This document shows, piece after piece, positions 18,059 to 28,400 of a stretch of 64,000 bases of DNA. Below the pieces are notes generated by a model that was not told where the DNA came from, searched no databases, and saw only the letters and a program-made list of their open reading frames with translations. Position 1 is the first letter of the stretch. Every line of letters begins with the position of its first letter. Origin of the DNA: Paenibacillus guangzhouensis (GTDB taxonomy: Bacteria > Bacillota > Bacilli > Paenibacillales > Paenibacillaceae); assembly GCF_009363075.1 (NCBI RefSeq), contig NZ_CP045293.1, forward strand, positions 1,426,001 through 1,490,000. The letters are read 5' to 3'. Both the position numbers and the translations under genes were made by a program.

Positions 18059-20152
18059 ATGATAGCATCACGCTTATGGAAAAAAGTTTGTTCAGTCGCA
18101 GTTGCCGCGTGCGTTGGATTGGCGCTGACGGTACAAGTGTCAGCCAGTGCAGGGATAGAGCCTTCGGGAGTGAATGCGGGTACAGGAACTGGAGCGGGAA
18201 TGAATGTGCAGCAAGCCGCATTAGGGAATTCGGTGGATTTAAGCGGTCTGGAGGCGCTCTCCGATCAATTCATGAGAGGCCGGACAGGGGCGGATGACCC
18301 GCCGGGGACGGCGATTGTTGTCGTGCAAGACGGTCGCATCGTCTTTCAAAAAGGTTATGGCTATGCCGATGTAAGCAAAAAAACCGCGGTCGATCCAGCA
18401 AAGACCGTGTTCCGCGTCGGATCGGTCACAAAAGTGTTTACAGCAGCAGCGATCATGAAGCTGGTCGAGCAAGGGAAAATCGATTTGAAGGTAGACGTGC
18501 AGAAGTATATGGGCGGATTGAAGCTGGATAATCCGTTTCATACGCCCGTGACCGTCCACGACCTGCTGACCCACACAAGCGGATTCCAAGTAACAGTGGA
18601 ACCGCCGGAATTTTATACCCCGGATCTGAATAGCAATGTGAGCTTGAAGGACTTCGTGGAACAGCGCATGCCGCCTGTTGTTCGCGAACCGGGAACATCT
18701 TACATGTACGATAATTTCGCCTTCAACCTGCTCGGATTCATCGTCGAGAACGTATCGGGCATATCATTCGAGCAATACGTGAAGGAGAATATTCTGAATC
18801 CGCTGCAAATGAAGAACACGGAAATCGCGATTTCCGACCAAAAGCTGCAGCAGCTTGCAATCGGCTACGGTGCGGATAATAAGGCGATCCCGCCGTATGC
18901 GACAACGCCAAGAGAAATGGCAGACGGGGGTATGCTGATGACGGCGGAGGACGCGGCACGTTTTATGATTGCCCAATTGAACGGCGGCAAGGTTAGTGAT
19001 ACCCAGATTTGGAGCAAGGCGTCCATCGAGAAGATGCAGCAGTTCCAGACGGGCATTCATCAGGCATATCCGGATGCGACTTACGGCTTTGAAAATTTAT
19101 TCGAAGCGAATAAGAACAACGGCTTGCATGTGATCGGCAAAGGCGGAGACGTGCCTGGATTCAGCGCCTACATGCTGCTCATGCCGGAGAAAAACATCGG
19201 GATATTCCTCGTGCATAACAAGATGGGTGCCTCGACGAAGCTGGCTTGGGCATGGTACACCATGTTCGTGGATCAATATTTCCCAATAGCAGAGGGGAAG
19301 CCAGTATCGTTATCGACGCCAGTTGAGCAGTTGAAGCGGTTCGAGGGTGTCTATACGGACTTACGAATGAACTTCTTGCTGACGAACGTGGCAGCGACGG
19401 GACCTGGCGAGCTGACCGTCGAAATACTCGGGCAATCGCAGAAGCTGAAGCAGATCGATCCGTTGCTATTCATCGACGAGCGTGGCAGGATACTGGCTTT
19501 CAAAGAAGAATCGAACGGCACGATCTCTTATCTGAAATATATGAATCCGGTAAGCTATGCCCAGAAAGCATCTGCAACCTTCAGCGACGTCGAACGGACA
19601 AATGTATATGCATCTCCGATCGGACAACTGAAAGCCATGGGGATTTTGCGAGGAACGGTGGACGGGCGCTTCCATCCGAAGCGGCCGGTGACGCGCGCCG
19701 ATATGACGGCATGGATGGTTCGCATGATGGGGCTTACCCTCTCCAAGAAGCCGGTGAGATACGAGGATGCCGTCGGAATGTGGGCGGCACGAGAAATAGA
19801 AACGGCTGCGGAAGCAGGCCTTGTGCAAGGCGTGACGGACAAGAGTTTCGCGCCGGATCAATCGCTGACACGTCAGGGTGGGGCAGAGTTCTTCTTGCGT
19901 GCGCTCCAAGGAACGACTTCGCCGGAACAGCTGGCCGAGCTGCCATTGGATCAGGTCAAGCTTGCACAGCCAGGTGATCCAGAGGCCGACATGAGTATGA
20001 AGGTGATCATCGCCATGGGACTGTCAGGTTCTGATGTCACGGTGAAGCGTGACGGCGCGGTCGATTTCCGGCCCAAAGACCCGTTAACCCGGGAAGAAGC
20101 CGCGTATTGGTCCGCTCAGTTTATTTCTAAGTTCATCATGGGTGCGAAGTAA
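18059..20152 (+). CDS. Secreted serine hydrolase (beta-lactamase/DD-peptidase fold) with SLH domains
   Basis: About 697 residues. Signal peptide with positive start (ASRLWKKV), hydrophobic core and SASA cut site. The serine beta-lactamase fold shows SVTK (catalytic Ser at about 122, Lys 125), YDN at about 217-219 and KGG as third motif. The C-terminal 200 residues hold S-layer homology units (IGQLKAMGILRGTVDGRFHP, then FAPDQSLTRQGGAEF), which would hold it on the cell wall. Start ATG 18059 has GGGAGGG six bases upstream; 18032 is possible. Substrate could be a cell-wall peptide or an antibiotic. Divergent from a two-component pair. Confidence 0.88.
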   Translation: MIASRLWKKVCSVAVAACVGLALTVQVSASAGIEPSGVNAGTGTGAGMNVQQAALGNSVDLSGLEALSDQFMRGRTGADDPPGTAIVVVQDGRIVFQKGYGYADVSKKTAVDPAKTVFRVGSVTKVFTAAAIMKLVEQGKIDLKVDVQKYMGGLKLDNPFHTPVTVHDLLTHTSGFQVTVEPPEFYTPDLNSNVSLKDFVEQRMPPVVREPGTSYMYDNFAFNLLGFIVENVSGISFEQYVKENILNPLQMKNTEIAISDQKLQQLAIGYGADNKAIPPYATTPREMADGGMLMTAEDAARFMIAQLNGGKVSDTQIWSKASIEKMQQFQTGIHQAYPDATYGFENLFEANKNNGLHVIGKGGDVPGFSAYMLLMPEKNIGIFLVHNKMGASTKLAWAWYTMFVDQYFPIAEGKPVSLSTPVEQLKRFEGVYTDLRMNFLLTNVAATGPGELTVEILGQSQKLKQIDPLLFIDERGRILAFKEESNGTISYLKYMNPVSYAQKASATFSDVERTNVYASPIGQLKAMGILRGTVDGRFHPKRPVTRADMTAWMVRMMGLTLSKKPVRYEDAVGMWAAREIETAAEAGLVQGVTDKSFAPDQSLTRQGGAEFFLRALQGTTSPEQLAELPLDQVKLAQPGDPEADMSMKVIIAMGLSGSDVTVKRDGAVDFRPKDPLTREEAAYWSAQFISKFIMGAK

Positions 20153-20210
20153 TCGTAAAAACGCTTGATGCTGAATTATTCATTCAGTGTTTGCGGTGTC
20201 ACGAGTGTTC

Positions 20211-20237
20211 AGGAGCTTGCATGAGGCAGCTCCTTTT
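20211..20237 (+). terminator. Terminator after the SLH hydrolase gene
   Basis: AGGAGCT / AGCTCCT stem followed by TTTTT, 59 bases after the stop. The rest of the 20.15-20.48 kb gap holds only the promoter at 20408-20450. Confidence 0.75.
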
Positions 20238-20407
20238 TCGATTTGTTGAAGTAACGGGTAATATAGTTAAATTAGATGGAGGTCGTATAGATTCATTGAA
20301 TTATTAAGTGATTAAGTAAACTTAGAAAAAGTGGTCTGTTGGCTTTTCAGCACGAATTGAGAAATGACTTATTCGTCGTAACCGGTCAGCATGATCGGTT
20401 GATTTTG

Positions 20408-20450
20408 TTGCACAACGTCCGTGCAACCGCTTCTTCATGTTTGGTATAAT
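20408..20450 (+). promoter_or_regulatory. Promoter with TTGCAC/GTGCAA inverted repeat
   Basis: TTGCAC (20408-20413) and GTGCAA (20421-20426) form an inverted repeat over the -35 region; a perfect TATAAT lies at 20445-20450, 30 bases before the response regulator start. The -35 (TGCAAC) is poor, so an activator or repressor at the repeat is plausible. Confidence 0.5.
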
Positions 20451-20480
20451 ACAAGGAACAAATCATACGAGGAGATATTC

Positions 20481-21167
20481 ATGATCAAAATACTTGTGGT
20501 GGATGACGAGAGCAGCATTCGGGAGGCTGTAGCGTATGCGCTGCGTAGAGAAGGGTATGAGGTTGAGATGGCTGCGGACGGCCAGGAAGCGCTGGACAAG
20601 GTGGAGACGTTCCTGCCAGCGGTCATGGTGCTCGATGTCATGATGCCTCGGGTAAGCGGTTATGACGTATGCCGCAAGCTGGATGGCCGGCCTCGGCCTG
20701 CGATTCTGCTATTGACCGTCAAGAATGATATTGTCGATAAAGTGCTAGGACTGGAGCTTGGCGCTGACGATTATATGACCAAGCCCTTTGATATGCGGGA
20801 GCTGCTAGCCAGAGTCAAAGCGCTATCGCGCCGGGGAGGTTATGGCGAGCAAATGCAACAGGAGCAGCAGGATGTGTTAAGACTGGGAGAACTGTCCGCA
20901 GAGCTGTTCAGCCGCGCGGTGTCTATTCAAGGCGAACTGCTAGATTTAACGCCGAAGGAATTTGATCTACTGGTATTGCTGATGCGCAATCCGGAACGGG
21001 TCTATTCACGGGAAATGCTGCTGGAGCAGGTGTGGGATATGGATTTTGCTGGTGGCACCCGCACGGTGGACATCCATGTGCAGCGTCTGCGCAAAAAGCT
21101 GGGCAGCCACCACGGGCTCATTCAAACCGTTTACGGGATTGGCTATAAAAGTACGGGGTCACCCTAG
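20481..21167 (+). CDS. OmpR/PhoB-type response regulator
   Basis: 228 residues: receiver (ILVVDDE, VLDVMMP with the phospho-Asp, TVKN, KPFD) and winged helix (LTPKEFDLLVLLMRNPERVY, VDIHVQRLRKKLG, TVYGIGYK). ATG 20481 has GAGGAG upstream; the frame is open to 20421 without a site. The stop is directly followed by the kinase start. Likely targets are the lipoprotein gene at 22846, whose promoter has an 11-bp direct repeat. Confidence 0.94.
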   Translation: MIKILVVDDESSIREAVAYALRREGYEVEMAADGQEALDKVETFLPAVMVLDVMMPRVSGYDVCRKLDGRPRPAILLLTVKNDIVDKVLGLELGADDYMTKPFDMRELLARVKALSRRGGYGEQMQQEQQDVLRLGELSAELFSRAVSIQGELLDLTPKEFDLLVLLMRNPERVYSREMLLEQVWDMDFAGGTRTVDIHVQRLRKKLGSHHGLIQTVYGIGYKSTGSP

Positions 21168-22703
21168 ATGGTAGGCAAATTTCGACTGGGCTTGAAGGGG
21201 AAAATGTCGTTGTTACTTGCCCTGTTGCTCGTTTTTATCGTAACTTGCTTAAGCGTGCTGGTCCTGAGCGGCATCCGGGAGAATCAACGAACGATGCTGG
21301 AGCAATCTTTTACCCAACAGGCAGAAGCCGCTAATCTGCGTGTGCGAGAGGAATATTTGACAGGAAGCAGGGTTTCGCCGGATCAGTTTATGGAACAGAC
21401 GGGGCAACGGCTGGCCGTGGATTTGGGCGCACAAAGCGGCATGGCGGTAACGTTGTATACGGTGGATGGTGCATTTGCTGGCACCTCGCTGCCATTTCAG
21501 CCTCGAGCTGATGTGCAGGATGCGCTGAAAATAACGGCTCAGGGGCAATCGGCATACATTACCGAAGGAGTTCAGCTGTTGTTCCTCGCACCGCTGTATA
21601 ATGCCGATCAGCGACTCGGCACGGTGCAGTTTCATGCCTCGCTTACCGAGCAAAATGCATTTTACGCACGCATACGCCAGCTGTTTCTGCTTGCCGGTGC
21701 CATCGTGCTCTGTGTCGGATTCCTAATCGGGTACGTGTATGTTCGGCGGCAGGTCAATGTCATTGCCCGGCTGAACAGGGCCGCATCGCAAATTGGTCAA
21801 GGGGATTATCTGTCGGCTCCTTCAGTAAGTAGAAAGGATGAGCTGGGCGAGCTGGCCCAAGGAATCTATGATATGAGCAGCAGGATCTCCACGTCTGTCG
21901 GTGCCCTGCATGAAGAGAAGCAGAAGCTAATTGAAACGGTAGGACGGCTGCGAGAGCTGGAGCAGCAGCAAAAACAGTTCATCGGCAATATCAGCCATGA
22001 GCTAAAGACACCGTTAACTTCGATTATCGCGTACGCCGACCTGTTGACAATGTACAGCGATGATCCTAGCTTGCTGGATGATGCCGGAAGGCGCATCCAT
22101 GTGGAGGCACAGAGATTGTACGGTCTTGTGGAGAAGGCGCTACAGCTGTCAGCGATGGATGTTTACGAGTTTGAGACACGTGCGGAAGCGGTTCTGCTGC
22201 GGCCCTTGTTAGAGGAAGCTGTAACCCGGTTGCAAGGAAAGGCGGACAGCTGTAAGGTTACGATTCATTCTTCGCTTGTTGATGGGGAAGTGTGGGCCGA
22301 TCCTGAGAACGTGATGCACATTATGCTGAATTTATTGGATAACGCGATAAAATATAACCGCCCAGGCGGACAAGTTCATCTATTGAACTACACGGCAGCG
22401 TCAGCAGACGGAGCTTACCGGATGATCATTGAGGTTGCTGATACGGGAATCGGTATTCCCGAGGATGCCGTATCCCGAATTTTCGATCCGTTCTTTACGG
22501 TCAGCCGAGACCGGTCAAGATCAAGCGGCGGTACTGGACTTGGGCTAGCCTTGGTTCGCAATTTGACCGAAAAGCAAGGTGGAACGGTACAGCTTGTAGA
22601 GACCGGACCGGACGGGTCTCGCCTTAGGGTGGAGCTTCTACTGCATGCCTTCGGTTCGGAAAGGACAACCTATACACCAAATGACGAAGCCCGGAATGAA
22701 TGA
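21168..22703 (+). CDS. Sensor histidine kinase
   Basis: 511 residues: membrane segment at about 13-35, extracytoplasmic sensor to about 165, second membrane segment (LFLLAGAIVLCVGFLIGYVY), HAMP, coiled coil rich in Glu/Gln, H-box GNISHELKTPLTS, N-box NLLDNAIKYN, G-boxes ADTGIGIP and GGTGLGLA. Starts at ATG 21168, immediately after the TAG of the response regulator, so cotranslated. Together they form one two-component system. The last codons lie in a terminator stem. Confidence 0.93.
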   Translation: MVGKFRLGLKGKMSLLLALLLVFIVTCLSVLVLSGIRENQRTMLEQSFTQQAEAANLRVREEYLTGSRVSPDQFMEQTGQRLAVDLGAQSGMAVTLYTVDGAFAGTSLPFQPRADVQDALKITAQGQSAYITEGVQLLFLAPLYNADQRLGTVQFHASLTEQNAFYARIRQLFLLAGAIVLCVGFLIGYVYVRRQVNVIARLNRAASQIGQGDYLSAPSVSRKDELGELAQGIYDMSSRISTSVGALHEEKQKLIETVGRLRELEQQQKQFIGNISHELKTPLTSIIAYADLLTMYSDDPSLLDDAGRRIHVEAQRLYGLVEKALQLSAMDVYEFETRAEAVLLRPLLEEAVTRLQGKADSCKVTIHSSLVDGEVWADPENVMHIMLNLLDNAIKYNRPGGQVHLLNYTAASADGAYRMIIEVADTGIGIPEDAVSRIFDPFFTVSRDRSRSSGGTGLGLALVRNLTEKQGGTVQLVETGPDGSRLRVELLLHAFGSERTTYTPNDEARNE

Positions 22704-22719
22704 GATCATCCGGGCTTTT
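22687..22719 (+). terminator. Terminator overlapping the kinase stop
   Basis: AAGCCCGG / CCGGGCTT stem then TTTT; the left arm is inside the last codons of the kinase gene. Confidence 0.75.
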
Positions 22720-22755
22720 CGCTGTGATTCAGACAATGCCAGCTTACCGGATTGT

Positions 22756-22808
22756 TTACAAGTTCGTTACAAGTCGGATATGTTTATGCAATATTGTCTT
22801 TCTATACT
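22756..22808 (+). promoter_or_regulatory. Activator-type promoter with 11-bp direct repeat
   Basis: TTACAAGT at 22756-22763 and 22767-22774 are repeated at exactly 11 bp, a PhoB/OmpR-type box. A TATACT -10 lies at 22803-22808 with no good -35, which fits activation by a response regulator, most likely the one encoded at 20481. Confidence 0.6.
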
Positions 22809-22845
22809 AAAGGCACTGGGAAATGAAATGAGTAGGAGGTCCCTG

Positions 22846-24024
22846 ATGAAGATTAGTAAACGAAAATACATGGCTGGTCTGATTGCCGCTACCTTGCTGA
22901 CTGTCGGCGTCTTATCCGGCTGTGGCGCAGAGCAGAAGGATAGTACAAAGGTGCACGACACGTCGGATGCAACTGACCCATCCCGCTTCGGGGTGGGACG
23001 AGGAAAGCGTGAACTGACAGTCGTCAAAGAGAGCAAACCGCCTGCTGAACAAGGCATTGCCGTTCAGCGTATACACCAGGTGAATAGCGCAAATATCGAG
23101 CAATGGCTCTCTGACGATGAACTGGAGATCCAAGTCACGACCGTGGTAAAGCAGGCCACCGCGACGGAGGAAGCGCAATATAGCTATCATCGATTCCGTC
23201 TAGATCTGGAGACTGGCAACCGGCAGAGCATCAAGGAACAGACAGGTGCGGATCAGGGAGAAGTGATCAAATCTTTCTTATCGCCGGATGGGAAATATAG
23301 CTTTATTCAGACCTGGAAGGACAAATACAAGGCCGTGAACGAGATCAAAAATATGGCTACAGGAGAGCGGTACGAGGTAGCAGTCGACAATTATTTGGAA
23401 GTAGGCGGCTGGCTGAATAATGACTCTTATATTCTTGCCGCCGGCTCGATGAAGGGTCGGGGTGAGATATGGGACATTTCGGTGAAGGGTACCCGGAAGA
23501 AGATCGAGCTGCAGGATCCTGATGTTGAAGTCTTCACCGAATTTGCTACGGGCAACGGGACAATTTATTACACCGATGCCAAGAGCCGCATGAAAAGCTT
23601 CACCCCCACACAATCCCGGCCAACCTTGCTCGCAGCAGATGTCTCCTCCTTGAGCTTGTCCCCTGACAGTCAGCGGATTGCCGTCTCCACCGCGAGAAGC
23701 GACGGGAAGGAAGACTCACGCCTGCTCATCTACGATACGGGCGGTCATGTACAAGGCTTGTTGATCGGTAAGGGAGATTTGCTGTCCCATCAGTCCTGGT
23801 CGCCCGATTCCACAAAGCTAGCTTTTGCGGTCTATACCGAGGATAAAGGCGGCATGAATGGGATCTATATTTTTGATACGGTCTCTGGCAAAGTGTCGCC
23901 GTTAGGGCTATCGTATTACCCGGTATACCCGCTGAGCTGGAACCCTTCCGGCACTAGGTTAGGCATTACCGTAGACGATAAAGAGAAGCTAATCGTCACG
24001 CATATTGTAGATTTCAAAAAATGA
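22846..24024 (+). CDS. Lipoprotein with PD40/TolB-like beta-propeller
   Basis: 392 residues. Type II signal with lipobox LSGC, so an outer-face membrane lipoprotein. The rest shows repeated propeller blades (LSPDGKYSFIQTW, LSPDSQRIAVSTA, WSPDSTKLAFAVY, WNPSGTRLGITVD), as in TolB-like PD40 repeats. ATG 22846 has AGGAGG six bases upstream. It follows a two-component operon and has a repeat box in its promoter; it may be a sensor partner or an output. No catalytic motif seen. Confidence 0.82.
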   Translation: MKISKRKYMAGLIAATLLTVGVLSGCGAEQKDSTKVHDTSDATDPSRFGVGRGKRELTVVKESKPPAEQGIAVQRIHQVNSANIEQWLSDDELEIQVTTVVKQATATEEAQYSYHRFRLDLETGNRQSIKEQTGADQGEVIKSFLSPDGKYSFIQTWKDKYKAVNEIKNMATGERYEVAVDNYLEVGGWLNNDSYILAAGSMKGRGEIWDISVKGTRKKIELQDPDVEVFTEFATGNGTIYYTDAKSRMKSFTPTQSRPTLLAADVSSLSLSPDSQRIAVSTARSDGKEDSRLLIYDTGGHVQGLLIGKGDLLSHQSWSPDSTKLAFAVYTEDKGGMNGIYIFDTVSGKVSPLGLSYYPVYPLSWNPSGTRLGITVDDKEKLIVTHIVDFKK

Positions 24025-24053
24025 TATGGGATAGAACAAAGGAGAGATTCATT

Positions 24054-24749
24054 GTGAAGAAAACAATTTTAGCTGCTATCGTATTAGGAATGACTTTATC
24101 GGGAGCCGCCGGCGTATATGCCGGAAGCAAGCTGGAGAAGATCAACGCTTATCTGAATCATGGCATTACCTTTAACGTAAATGGAGCTGATCAATCGTTA
24201 ATGGACAGTAACGGCAAAAAGCTGGCGCCAATCACTTATCAGAATACGACGTATTTGCCAGTGCGGGCCATCGCCGACCTGACTGGAATTCAAGTAGGAT
24301 TCGATGCTGCTAGCCAACAGATTCGGCTTGATACGGAACAGGGAGGCAATAAACCCACAGGTGAATGGACAACCATCCATTACAGTGAAGCACAGATCAA
24401 GGCGATCAAAGGAGCATTCGCCAAGTTTGAATCCTTTGAAACAGCCTATGCTCCACAGCAAATGGCCAAAAACGACAGCTATGTTAAAGCGGCAGCCACG
24501 GGCGATGGAGTCAATCTGATCTTTAAGCATATGACCGTGAACGTGTCGCCACGGGATTATTCCGATGGTTATAAGTCCAAGGAGGTTAAACTATCCAACG
24601 GCGTGAGCGCGAAATGGTATACACCTTCCAAAACACCGCTGCTGGGCTTCCAATTGGACGACCGGACGGTAACGATCAGTTCCCCTGACGGTACTCTGAG
24701 CAATAGCCAAATTGAACAAATCGCTGTTAGCGTAGCTGAACTGAAGTAA
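24054..24749 (+). CDS. Secreted protein with copper-amine-oxidase-type stalk domain
   Basis: About 231 residues. Signal peptide KKTILAAIVLGMTLSGAAGVYA. Residues 40-95 have the pattern of the N-terminal copper amine oxidase-like (stalk) domain (ITYQNTTYLPVRAIADLTG, VGFDAASQQIRL), common in Paenibacillus exoproteins. The remainder is not recognised. Start: GTG 24054 after AAAGGAGAG; an ATG at 24021 overlapping the preceding stop has no site. Likely co-transcribed with the propeller lipoprotein. Confidence 0.82.
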   Translation: MKKTILAAIVLGMTLSGAAGVYAGSKLEKINAYLNHGITFNVNGADQSLMDSNGKKLAPITYQNTTYLPVRAIADLTGIQVGFDAASQQIRLDTEQGGNKPTGEWTTIHYSEAQIKAIKGAFAKFESFETAYAPQQMAKNDSYVKAAATGDGVNLIFKHMTVNVSPRDYSDGYKSKEVKLSNGVSAKWYTPSKTPLLGFQLDDRTVTISSPDGTLSNSQIEQIAVSVAELK

Positions 24750-24789
24750 AGCGTAGAAGAATAATAGTATTACAATTTATAAGACGGAA

Positions 24790-24817
24790 AGAACTCCTGA
24801 ATTGGGGTTCTTTTTTT
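24790..24817 (+). terminator. Terminator
   Basis: AGAACTCC / GGGGTTCT stem with TTTTTTT, 40 bases after the stalk-domain gene. Confidence 0.85.
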
Positions 24818-24849
24818 ATATTTGGCTTATCTTCCATGACTATCTCGAT

Positions 24850-25125
24850 ATGCTAGAATCAGATTGCTTATATGAAGATGAGTATGATGCTTTATTCTTT
24901 GCGTTTGGTGATATGGAGCTGGCTCTTCTAGCGAAAGTTGTTTTTTATGAGGAACTACGAAGCGAGACGCTGAAATTGCCATTCATTTTGTCGATGAAGA
25001 AAGAGTATCCGATGGAGTGGCAAATGCGATTTGTCCAGTACCTGCAGGGGGCGGGCCGCGAACGGCTGCAAGCTATTGAGAAGGTGATGCATGAGATAGA
25101 CTATGAGCAAATCCATTTCTATTGA
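24850..25125 (+). CDS. Small protein of unknown function, possibly a gene remnant
   Basis: 92 codons from ATG 24850; the frame is open to 24802 inside the preceding terminator. No clear ribosome binding site. The sequence is acidic and looks protein-like (LPFILSMKKEYPMEWQMRFV) and has its own terminator downstream, which speaks for a once real gene. I do not recognise the family. It may be a 5'-truncated remnant. Confidence 0.35.
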   Translation: MLESDCLYEDEYDALFFAFGDMELALLAKVVFYEELRSETLKLPFILSMKKEYPMEWQMRFVQYLQGAGRERLQAIEKVMHEIDYEQIHFY

Positions 25126-25156
25126 TTAATAAAGTAACCGAATCTCAAACTGATGA

Positions 25157-25195
25157 GAAATCCGCAATTTTTAAAAATGGTGGATTTCTTTTTTT
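25157..25195 (+). terminator. Terminator
   Basis: GAAATCC / GGATTTC arms followed by TTTTTTT. The region 25196-25438 downstream is a non-coding, AT-rich leader for the phosphatase gene. Confidence 0.7.
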
Positions 25196-25329
25196 GTTCT
25201 TTTAGATCTGATTCATCTACTAACTTTGGTGAAAAGCGAAATAATGACATCCAAATTCATGTTCTAATATTTGAGAAACACAATATATTAAAATCGCATG
25301 ATAGCAACTGTATATTTATCGCCCGAAAA

Positions 25330-25343
25330 TTAAAGCGCTTAAA
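25330..25343. promoter_or_regulatory. Possible cre-like site before the phosphatase gene
   Basis: TTAAAGCGCTTAAA has the AAGCGCTT core and symmetry of catabolite-responsive elements but lacks the outer G and C. It lies about 96 bases before the start at 25439. Weak. Nearby, a three-codon frame (ATG AAA AAG TAA) ends just before the ribosome binding site. Confidence 0.3.
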
Positions 25344-25438
25344 CTTTATGTGTTGCTGTCAGTGTTTTTAGTTAGAAAGGAGGCCTTAGAGGGAGACAGG
25401 ATAATAAAGCTCACGATGAAAAAGTAAAGGAGATGCAA

Positions 25439-28400
25439 ATGAATACATTATGGGGTAGAAAAACGAAGCGAATCATTTCATTGTTTATGGCGTTTACCAT
25501 ATTCATCTCATTACAGTTAAACGGATTCATGTCAGCAGAGGGTAGCGTGGCTCCGGTCACGATCGCAGAATGGAAATACACGTCAGACCCAACGGATCTT
25601 GGTATATTCCCGGCTACTGCTGGCGTGTATAAAGAAACGTCTATCCTACAACCTGTCCCTTCTGGTTCATCTTATGGTTGGAATCGTGACATGAACGCAA
25701 TACGTTATCAAGGTTGGCAGCAGGAAGCGGGGAAGGACAAATACTGGCTTGTTGCCGTTCCGACGAAGAACTATCACCATATTACCTTATCTTCAGCCCA
25801 ACAAGGCAAAGGGACGACAGGTCCGAGGGATTTCAGGGTACAAATCAGCATAGATCAACAAAACTGGACGAATCTTACCAGTGAAGGAACGGAGTTGCCG
25901 GATCTTGTATTGGATGCGGATACCGCAACGTATTTGAATAACGTGTCGCTCCCAGATGCAGCTGATGATCAAGACCTCTTATTTATTCGGTGGGTTGTCA
26001 ATTCAAATGTGAGCACTTCAGGGGCGACGATCGGTGAGAATGGATCAAGTCAATTAATCAGCATATCAATCCAAGGAGAATTAACACCTCCTAACCCATC
26101 AACCAATCCAGAAGCGCCAGTATCTCCGGGAGCAGGCGTGCTGGATAAAACAAAGCTAGCCGAGTGGGTTTTTGCAAATGCAGGAACGAATGGAGCATTC
26201 CCGGCAACGGATGGGAAGTTCAAGACCACATCCACATTTAAGAACATCGGTGGTTATTACGAGGATTACGATAGCAGCCAGAAGGCGATAAGCTATCAGG
26301 GCTGGGATGGCGGTAATGGTACAAAATACTGGCAGGCGACAGTGTCTACGAAGGGTTATGACAATATCACATTATCTTCACAGCAGAACTCTTCGGGTAC
26401 GGGTCCGCGTGATTTCAAAGTTCAAATCAGTACGGATAACACCACATGGACAGATGTACCGAACACGAATTTGAAAATGGTCGTCTCCAGCTTCAATTGT
26501 GCGAGTAATACGTGCAAGTTGGTAGAAGTTCCCCTTCCTTCGAGCGCTAATGATCAGGATGTGCTGCACATCCGTTGGATCGTTCGATCCAATACCAACA
26601 CCAACGGATCGAGTGGCATTGGAAGCACAGGCTCTAGCAGAATCAAAGAGATAAGTGTATCAGGAAGTGCTATAACAGGTGGTCCTGTGGGCACGCCAAC
26701 CGAAGCAGTATCGAAGACACCCGCAGCTGGTGCAACCAATGTGGCACCGGCAGCTCTACTAACGGTGGTCTTCAATAAACCTGTCGTGATCAATTCGGGA
26801 GCGAACGTAACCATAGTCGACAATAATAATGTCATGTTGGGATCAGTTACTTCAGAGATTATGAATAATGATACATTAAAGATCAACCATCCTGATTTCG
26901 AGAGCGGGAAGACGTACACCGTTAAAGTACCCAAGGAACTCATCAAGGGAAGAGATGACCAGGTTGCACTTGCAAATGATATCTCATGGAGCTTTACGGT
27001 AACGGGTGGTCCTGTGGGCACGCCTACAGAAGCGATATCCAAGACGCCAAGTGCTGGTGCAACCAATGTGGCAGTCGCAGCTCCAGTAACGGTGACCTTC
27101 AATAAACCTGTCGTGATCAATTCGGGAGCGAACGTAACCATTGTAGACAATAACAATGTCACGTTGGGATCGGTTACTTCAGAAATAATCAATAACGATA
27201 CATTAAAGATCAACCATCCTGCGTTTGTGAACGGGAAAACGTACACCGTCAAAGTGCCCAAGGAACTCATCAAAGGAAGAGATGACCAGGTTTTACTTAC
27301 AAATCATATAACATGGAGCTTTACGATCCAGGGCACGACGAGCCCGCCTTCGGTACCGAAGCTCATCAACATGACATTTTATGGGGATCCCAAGACAACC
27401 CGTGCATTCACATGGTATACCGATGTTATGACGAATTCGGTCGTACAAGTGGTAGAAGCCAGCAAAGTTTCAGGAAGTCAATTCCCCGAGAATGAAGCTT
27501 TGGTATATACGGGTAGTGCAGAAGAAATCCAGACATTTGTTACGAAGGCTGACCGGACGTCCAAGAAGAAAAAGAAATTTATTACCCATAAAGCCATTGC
27601 CAATAATCTGACACCAGGAACGGTGTACAAATACCGTGTGGGTAGTGGATCAGCAGATAGTTGGAGTGCGATCGGTTCGTTCCAGACTGATGCACTTGGC
27701 AATCAGCCATTTCGTTTTATCGCTGGATCGGATTCACAGGCATCTAGCAAATCAGACTTTGAGCCTTGGGCAGATACATTCCGAAAAGCCATTGCAACGA
27801 TTGGTACTCCTAAATTTCTGATCAATGCTGGGGACCTCGTCGATAATGGGGATTTGGAAGAGCAATGGCAATGGATGTTAGGACTCCCACAGAATGAACT
27901 ATTGAATGTTCCGATGGTTCCCGTTCTGGGTGGCCATGAAGTGCAGGATTATGACGGAGATGAGACTACGCCGAACTCCAACTTCTATAACCACTTCAAT
28001 TTGCCTAAGAAGGTCATTGCTAATACGGACGACGGGTCCGTCTATTCCTTTGAGTATGGAGATGCTCTATTCCTCGTGTTCAACTCCCAATATGCAGGGA
28101 AGTTAGCGAGCAATGGCAGCGTGAAATCCGTAGATCAGCAATTTACGGATCAAGTCGAGTGGATGAGATACGTCGTAGCGAAGAGTAATGCGAAATGGAA
28201 ATTTGTTGCGTTCCACAAAGGACCTTATTCCGCTGGGGACAATGCAGGCGAATATGAAGATGACCGGGTGCAATTTTACAGAAAAGTTCTGATTCCTGTC
28301 TTTGATGAAATGGGGATCGATATGGTGTTTGAAGCGCACGATCATATGTATATGAGGTCTTTCCAGATGATTGGCGACAAAGCCATCCCTACGAATCAAC

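Noticed and set aside
25153-25371. 72-codon open frame in the phosphatase leader
   Set aside because: Starts inside a terminator region, no binding site, not protein-like composition.
26554-27273. 239-residue open frame on the minus strand
   Set aside because: It is antisense to the duplicated Ig-like repeats and itself repetitive (Val/Leu/Thr-rich); no binding site. A shadow of the repeat.
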